DNA from: Antedon mediterranea
Lineage: Eukaryota > Echinodermata > Crinoidea > Comatulida > Antedonidae
Reading direction: 5' to 3'
Assembly: GCF_964355755.1 (NCBI RefSeq)
Contig: NC_092679.1
Span: forward strand, 10,902,932-10,966,931
DNA length: 64,000 nt
How positions within the stretch are numbered: the stretch's first letter is position 1; each line of letters opens with the position of its first letter. Shown piece after piece: positions 59,214-64,000 of this stretch. The notes under the pieces are model-generated. The model did not search any database, was not told the origin of the DNA, and worked only from the letters and a program-made list of their open reading frames with translations. Both the position numbers and the translations under genes were made by a program.

Positions 59214-60817
59214 ATGACGACGACATTAAAAAAATGCGAAACCTCACTATTAGTAGTTAAAACACTGTTAATTTTGAATTACTTGAAGAAGTACAGAGAA
59301 GAGGTGGGAAAGGAATTCAAGCGTATAGTGTTCTATCTGTGCACTCTGGAAGACCATCTCTTGGCAGAAAAGAAAGAGATTGATAGTGAACACGATTCTG
59401 AACCTCTCACTAAGCAGATGAGAGTATTTGATGAATTTGATATCACTACCTTTGATGATAATGCATTTACAGCAGAGTCATTGCTAAGCAACGTACAACC
59501 ACAACATACAGCCACTGAGAACAATCACAGCTCTACAGCAATATCCACAGAAACCACAAATCCACCAGTAGCAACAAACGAGCAAGTGATAAATACATCA
59601 TGCACAGAAGCTGAAGAATTTGACAGGAAAGAATTGTCATTCAAAGAGAAACTGGAAAACATTGGAAAGGCATTTCAAGAAAGTGGTGATCCGGAAATTC
59701 TATCTGTACGTCGAAGGAAGCTCTGGCAGGACACTGCTCAAAAACTTGGTCATCTTTATGCGAATTGCATAAAACCATTCAGTGTGTCATTCATTGGAGA
59801 AGCTGGTATTGATGCAGGGGGCCCGAAAAGAGAATTCTTTTCTTTACTTTTTGATGACTGCAAAAAGCATCTCTTCGCTACTGGTGATGGTAGCAGTTTC
59901 ACCTTACTCCATGATGTTGAGAAGATGAGAAAGGGGGAATTTCAGCTACTTGGTAACATGATTTCTATTGCACTGCTGTATGAATGTGCAGGGCCACGTT
60001 GCTTCACCCCCTCATTCACTGCATGCTTACTGAATGGTCCAGAAATTCGACCAACCATTCAGGAGATTCCCGATTTCGAAATTCAGGAGAGATTAAGATC
60101 TTTAATGGCAGCAAAAGATGATGAGGAATTTCAGGGTATGATGTCAACCTTTGAAGAAAGGTTTTCCTTTGGTGTGACCCGGTTCAAGGTTCCCTTTTCT
60201 GAAAGGGAAGATATGATCAGAAATATTGGCCAGCATTTTTGTATTTCCGCTTGCAATGAAGAAATACAAGAGGTTCGAAGACGAATGGAGGTTATCGGGG
60301 TGCTTAAGGTTTTAGAAGAGCATTATGAGGAAAGTAAACATGAGTTCCTTCTGTCAGAAATTCACAAAGCTTCAAGTATTCTCGGTATATTTACCAGCAT
60401 AGAATACACACATGTGAAAGAAGGGGATTCGCTTGATAGGGGGAAAAGAGATTTGGAAGAAGACATATTTTATAACTTCACAAACTGCATGGAGATTCTA
60501 CAGCACGAGGGTGCGGTGCAATGAAATTACCCCTTATCATCCTTGAAGATGATGGCTCTGGGAGGGAAATTAACACTGTAATTACTTTGCAGGAAGTAAC
60601 AAGATTTGTCACAGGATCAAAATATGTAACGGCGTCATTAGAGGGCAAAGGCACGATTTGCTTCGACCACTTGAAAAGAAGTGGCACACTCATGGTCAAC
60701 ACATGCAACATTGTATTGACTTTTCCTGTTTTGGAGAAATACTATGGATCTCCAGATGTTTTTATTAAGAGTTTCTTTGAAGATATGCGTTCAGATTCTG
60801 GCTTTGGTATGTTATAG
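59214..60817 (+). pseudogene. HECT E3 ubiquitin ligase exon (G2E3-like), one frameshift
   Basis: 59214-60524 (436 codons): a low-complexity Glu/Thr/Asn-rich N-terminal part, then a HECT N-lobe from about residue 188, with the conserved GIDAGGPKREFF at about 199-210. At 60521-60524 the frame changes. The second frame (60521-60817, 98 codons) carries the C-lobe: TLQEVTRFVTGS, NTCN with the ubiquitin-accepting Cys at residue 62, and the GFG end. HECT ligases take ubiquitin on this Cys before passing it to substrates. The divergent HECT with a zinc ribbon resembles G2/M-phase-specific E3-like families expanded in marine invertebrates and fish. A single frameshift could be decay, a sequence error or, less likely, an unseen intron. 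Confidence 0.8.
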
Positions 60818-61182
60818 CATGGATAAACATTTCTGTTACACATCAACACATTTATTTTACATCATATAGTATTAACATAGTATATTTCTTTCTTTCATTT
60901 ATTTGGCATCTCAAAACATAACAATTAAAAATACGTCAATAATATATATAATCACCTTAAATATTAAAATACATCAAAAAAGCAAATAAAAATGGCTGGA
61001 TTAATGAGGTCTGACGATGCACGGGAAAACACATAAAGTCGTTTAAAGTAAAACAACTTAATTCCAATGTGGTCCCTAAAAAGATAGTAATTATAATTTT
61101 AACAAAACAAACATTATAAGACGGGGTTCATAAATATATAAGCACATAAGCAAAACATCTGATATAATGGCACAATAATAAT
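60818..61182. other. spacer between HECT gene and minus-strand LINE
   Basis: A+T-rich; no gene. The right part is probably the 3' UTR of the minus-strand LINE. Confidence 0.5.
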
Positions 61183-63763
61183 TTATCTATGTTTAATTTT
61201 GTAATATTGTTTCAATTCAGTTTTAAATTTAGATGTGTTGGAAATTTGTTTAATATAGTCAGGAAGGTTATTCCATTCTCTGATTGCATTAAAATAGAAT
61301 GTATTGCATTCTATGCCTTGGACTTTAGGTACAACGAAATTGAGTTTACTACCACGAGTGAAGTGACCATGTAAGTCATTAACTCTACGAAAGTTTTCGT
61401 TTAGGTATGAAGTACTTCTGCCCATAAATATCTTATGAACTTGGCTAATTTGCAAGAACTTTACTCGATATTGTACATTTAACAATCCATAATCGTCTAA
61501 TTGATACCTATATGTCTTCTGGGTTCAACTCCTTTTATGAGTCTAACCATTTTGTTTTGAGCAATTTGTAGTTTTCTTTGGATAGCTTTACTGGTTCCAC
61601 AGAATCGAGAAGATGCAGCATAATCAAAAATACATTGGATGAGAGCAGAGCATAATAGTTTACGATTCTTACAACTTAGTATCTTACGTTGGCGGTACAT
61701 AAACTTAAGCCTATTATTTATTTTCTTAATGGTTTTACATGCATATTCAGAACACGTTAAATTTTGATCTATTTCAATACCCAGATACTTGACACAATTA
61801 GTAGTGTTGATATTGTTACCATTTGTTGAGACATTAAAATTGTTAACCTTTTTAGTTTTTCTCTTAGAACCAAATAGTATACATTCAGTTTCATCCAGGT
61901 TAATTGTTAATTTATTGTCTACAAGCCAATCACACAAGGAGTCTAGTGTTGACCCTAGCTTCTTAGAAATAATATCTGGATTTCTGTGTGAATAAAATTG
62001 CACTGTCATCAGCGTATAGAAGGAGTTTACAATCAGGATCAATACAAGTTACCATGTCATTAACAAAACATAAGAACAAAAGGGGTCCAAGGATACTTCC
62101 TTGAGGAACCCCGCATGTAACAGTACAAGATTGAGAGCAATGATCATCAACAGTTACTATTTGCTTTAATTCTTATTGATAAGTAAGATTTAAACCATTC
62201 AATAGATCCAATACCCATTAATCATTAGCTTATTAAATAAAATGTCATGATCTACAGTGTCAAAAGCCTTCTTTAAATTGACCAACACCATACCCGAGAA
62301 ATTTCCCTTAGAAGTTTGGGTTTTAAGGGAATCAACTAAGTCTATCAAACATGTGTCAGTAGAGAAGGCAGCTCGAAATCCAGATTGATATTTATACAAT
62401 ACGTTGTTTTCAGTAAAGTATTTTTCGATTTGAATAAAAACAGCCTTCTCTAAAATTTTAGACATTGTACTGAGTATACTTATAGGGCGATAGTTTCCAA
62501 TATGGGTTCTACTACCTTTTTTATAAAGAGGTATGACCTTGGCCTTTTTCATGTCTTCTGGGACTGTACTGGTACTAATTGATAAATTAATTATGTAGGT
62601 AATGGGAACTTTTAGAATTTCAGCCCCATCTTTTATGAAGCGGGGAGGTATCTTATCGACACCCGTGCTTTTTGTCGCATTAAGTTGGTTTAATTCACTA
62701 TATATAAAGTCTTCGTCCACTGAGTTGACCATAAAGTTATTGCCAATAACGGTTCTATAGAAATCCTTAAGTTTGGACGATGTCATACACATTCTTAGGG
62801 GATGGAAGTTTACTGACCAAATTGGCTGCAATAGTAGTAAAATATTCGTTGAAGCAAGAAGCAATTTTGGCTGGGTCGAAACATTTAGTACCATTGGGCA
62901 GGTCAATAACCGTTTTAGCACTATCCTTAGATTTATTACTATAGCCTAGACCTTTAAACATTTTCCATAATTTTTTAGGGTTATTTTTATTTTTTTCAGC
63001 CTTGTTTAACAAATGATTTGATTTAGCTTTATTTATATCACGCTGTATTTTATTTCTTAGTTTGCGAAATTGTATTAATAAGTCGGTATTTATAGTCTTG
63101 TTTTTATTATACATATTTAATAATTTATCTCTGGTTTCAATGTCTTGTAATATTTCTCTAGTTAACCATGGTTCCGTTCTTGGTTTCATCCTAATGTTTT
63201 TAAGGGGGGCAATGGAATCAATAGCAGCCAAAAGTAATGCATTAAATTTATACAGAGCTTCATTTACATCTCCGATAGAGGTAACTACTGACCAATCGAT
63301 ATCTATTAGTATGTTTCTAAATTGATCAACGGTATAGTTTTTTAGTGATCTGATATATACATTTTTATGTCCATTGAACTTAAGTTTAATAGTTTTCCGT
63401 GTACAAAATGTCATTAAGTGATCGCTTAGACCTGTTGCGATTGTACCCGATTGGCTTATCTTATTCTCATTATTACATAATATATGATCGAGGCATGAAG
63501 CAACTGTAGGGCATATCCTAGTTGGTTCAGTTACTTTGTTACTTAAACTAAACATATTTAGAATTTGATTATAGCTATTCAATAAAGATGACTTTGTTAA
63601 AGTACATATATTAAAATCGCCAACAACAATTAATTCACTGTCCATTCCAATTTTAGATAACATATTTTCAAACAGAGTTAGAAAGTTCGTTTGCTTTGGT
63701 GGTCTGTAACATGTTCCAATTATAATGGGTTTGGTTTTAGGCAGGTTCAGTTCAATCCAAAGT
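61183..63763 (-). pseudogene. LINE with endonuclease and RT, frameshifted, minus strand
   Basis: On the minus strand the order is YRPPKQTN (about 63690) and GDFN (residues 15-18 of the 62767-63663 frame), then CLDHI and SDH of the endonuclease. Next come a Lys-rich linker, RT motifs YRPISIL, GFRAAFSTDT and motif A, then GVPQGSILGPLLF near 62090, YADD near 62015, and the post-RT region down to the stop at 61183. Three or more frame changes (about 62800, 62200, 62000, 61490) break it. Motif A reads VNLKKAFDTV, with Asn where the catalytic Asp is expected. The endonuclease is cut at 63763 by another transposon. A Jockey/CR1-type element, clearly inactive. Confidence 0.88.
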
Positions 63764-64000
63764 CAGGGTTCGTACGCGTCCTTAAATTCCTTGAAAGTCA
63801 TGGAAAAATAAATCTCTTTTTTCAAGTACTGGAAAGTCCTTGAAATTGGCATTTGTCCTTGAATGTCCTGAAAATTGTTAAAATACAATAAAGTTATATG
63901 AATTCTTTTTAATAAAGTTTTGAAAACACTGAACAATAAAAGTATTAAGTATGAAAGTACATGGAAGATAACAACGTTTGTACGTGCCGACTTTTCCGCC
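63764..64000. mobile_element. start of a DNA transposon (hAT-like end), runs off window
   Basis: The LINE endonuclease stops at CAGGGTTCGTACGCGTCC, a terminus of CAGGG type. Repeated words AAGTCCTTGAA/TTCCTTGAAAGTC follow. Its other end and TSD are outside the window, so the class is tentative. Confidence 0.5.

Noticed and set aside
60521-60524. Operon-like ATGA overlap between two genes
   Set aside because: The two frames are the N-lobe and C-lobe of one HECT domain, so this is a frameshift, not two genes.

Overview
The window is metazoan nuclear DNA, A+T-rich and very rich in repeats. No single-copy housekeeping gene is fully contained in it. The content fits a marine invertebrate, most likely an echinoderm or related deuterostome (inference). 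The grounds are a CR1/L2-like LINE whose ORF carries a 2A-like NPGP peptide (elements of this kind are known from sea urchins and other marine invertebrates), BEL/Pao and Ty3/gypsy elements, a zinc-ribbon plus HECT gene with spliceosomal introns, and dense TAGGCCTA-type palindromes. The species cannot be fixed from the sequence alone.

Layout. 1-5747: a BEL/Pao LTR retrotransposon with both LTRs (the 5' one cut by the window edge). It has broken gag and pol, a 175-bp DNA-transposon insertion in pol, and no integrase core. 5.9-11.3 kb: decayed fragments of several LINEs, with a 47-bp-armed palindromic MITE between two of them. 12-15.7 kb: A+T-rich DNA with a flanking direct repeat and 157-bp tandem repeats. 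15.9-27.66 kb: one CR1/L2-like LINE (5' minisatellite, 2A-bearing N-terminus, endonuclease, part of RT) split by a PIF/Harbinger-like element that itself contains a hAT-like element, by a 2.2-kb TIR element with a 4-bp target duplication, by a second hAT-like copy, and by a truncated Ty3/gypsy element. Target-site duplications (TSDs) are visible for all four DNA transposons.

29.05-42.44 kb: about 13 kb of higher-order satellite built from 45-bp, 92-bp (45+47) and about 128-bp units in repeating macro-blocks. It is followed by a segmental duplication (42.45-44.25 and 45.21-46.16 kb) around a degenerate satellite block. 46.2-48.3 kb: a TAGGCCTA-rich stretch and A+T-rich DNA. 48.3-51 kb: a tRNA-Thr-like gene on the minus strand, a 711-bp TIR element with an 8-bp TSD, and a decayed ORF broken by a 252-bp palindromic insertion with a 10-bp TSD.

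51.5-55.3 kb: a SAM-like exon and a broken gene whose C-terminal part looks like a tyrosine recombinase. 56.49 kb: a candidate Helitron 3' end abutting a candidate Helitron 5' end. 56.9-57.35 kb: a 40-bp minisatellite directly upstream of a zinc-ribbon/HECT E3 ligase gene (57.38-60.82 kb), whose HECT exon is frameshifted but keeps the active-site Cys. 61.18-63.76 kb: a minus-strand LINE with EN and RT, then the start of another DNA transposon running off the window end.

All calls come from reading the sequence and from remembered family motifs. No database search was run.
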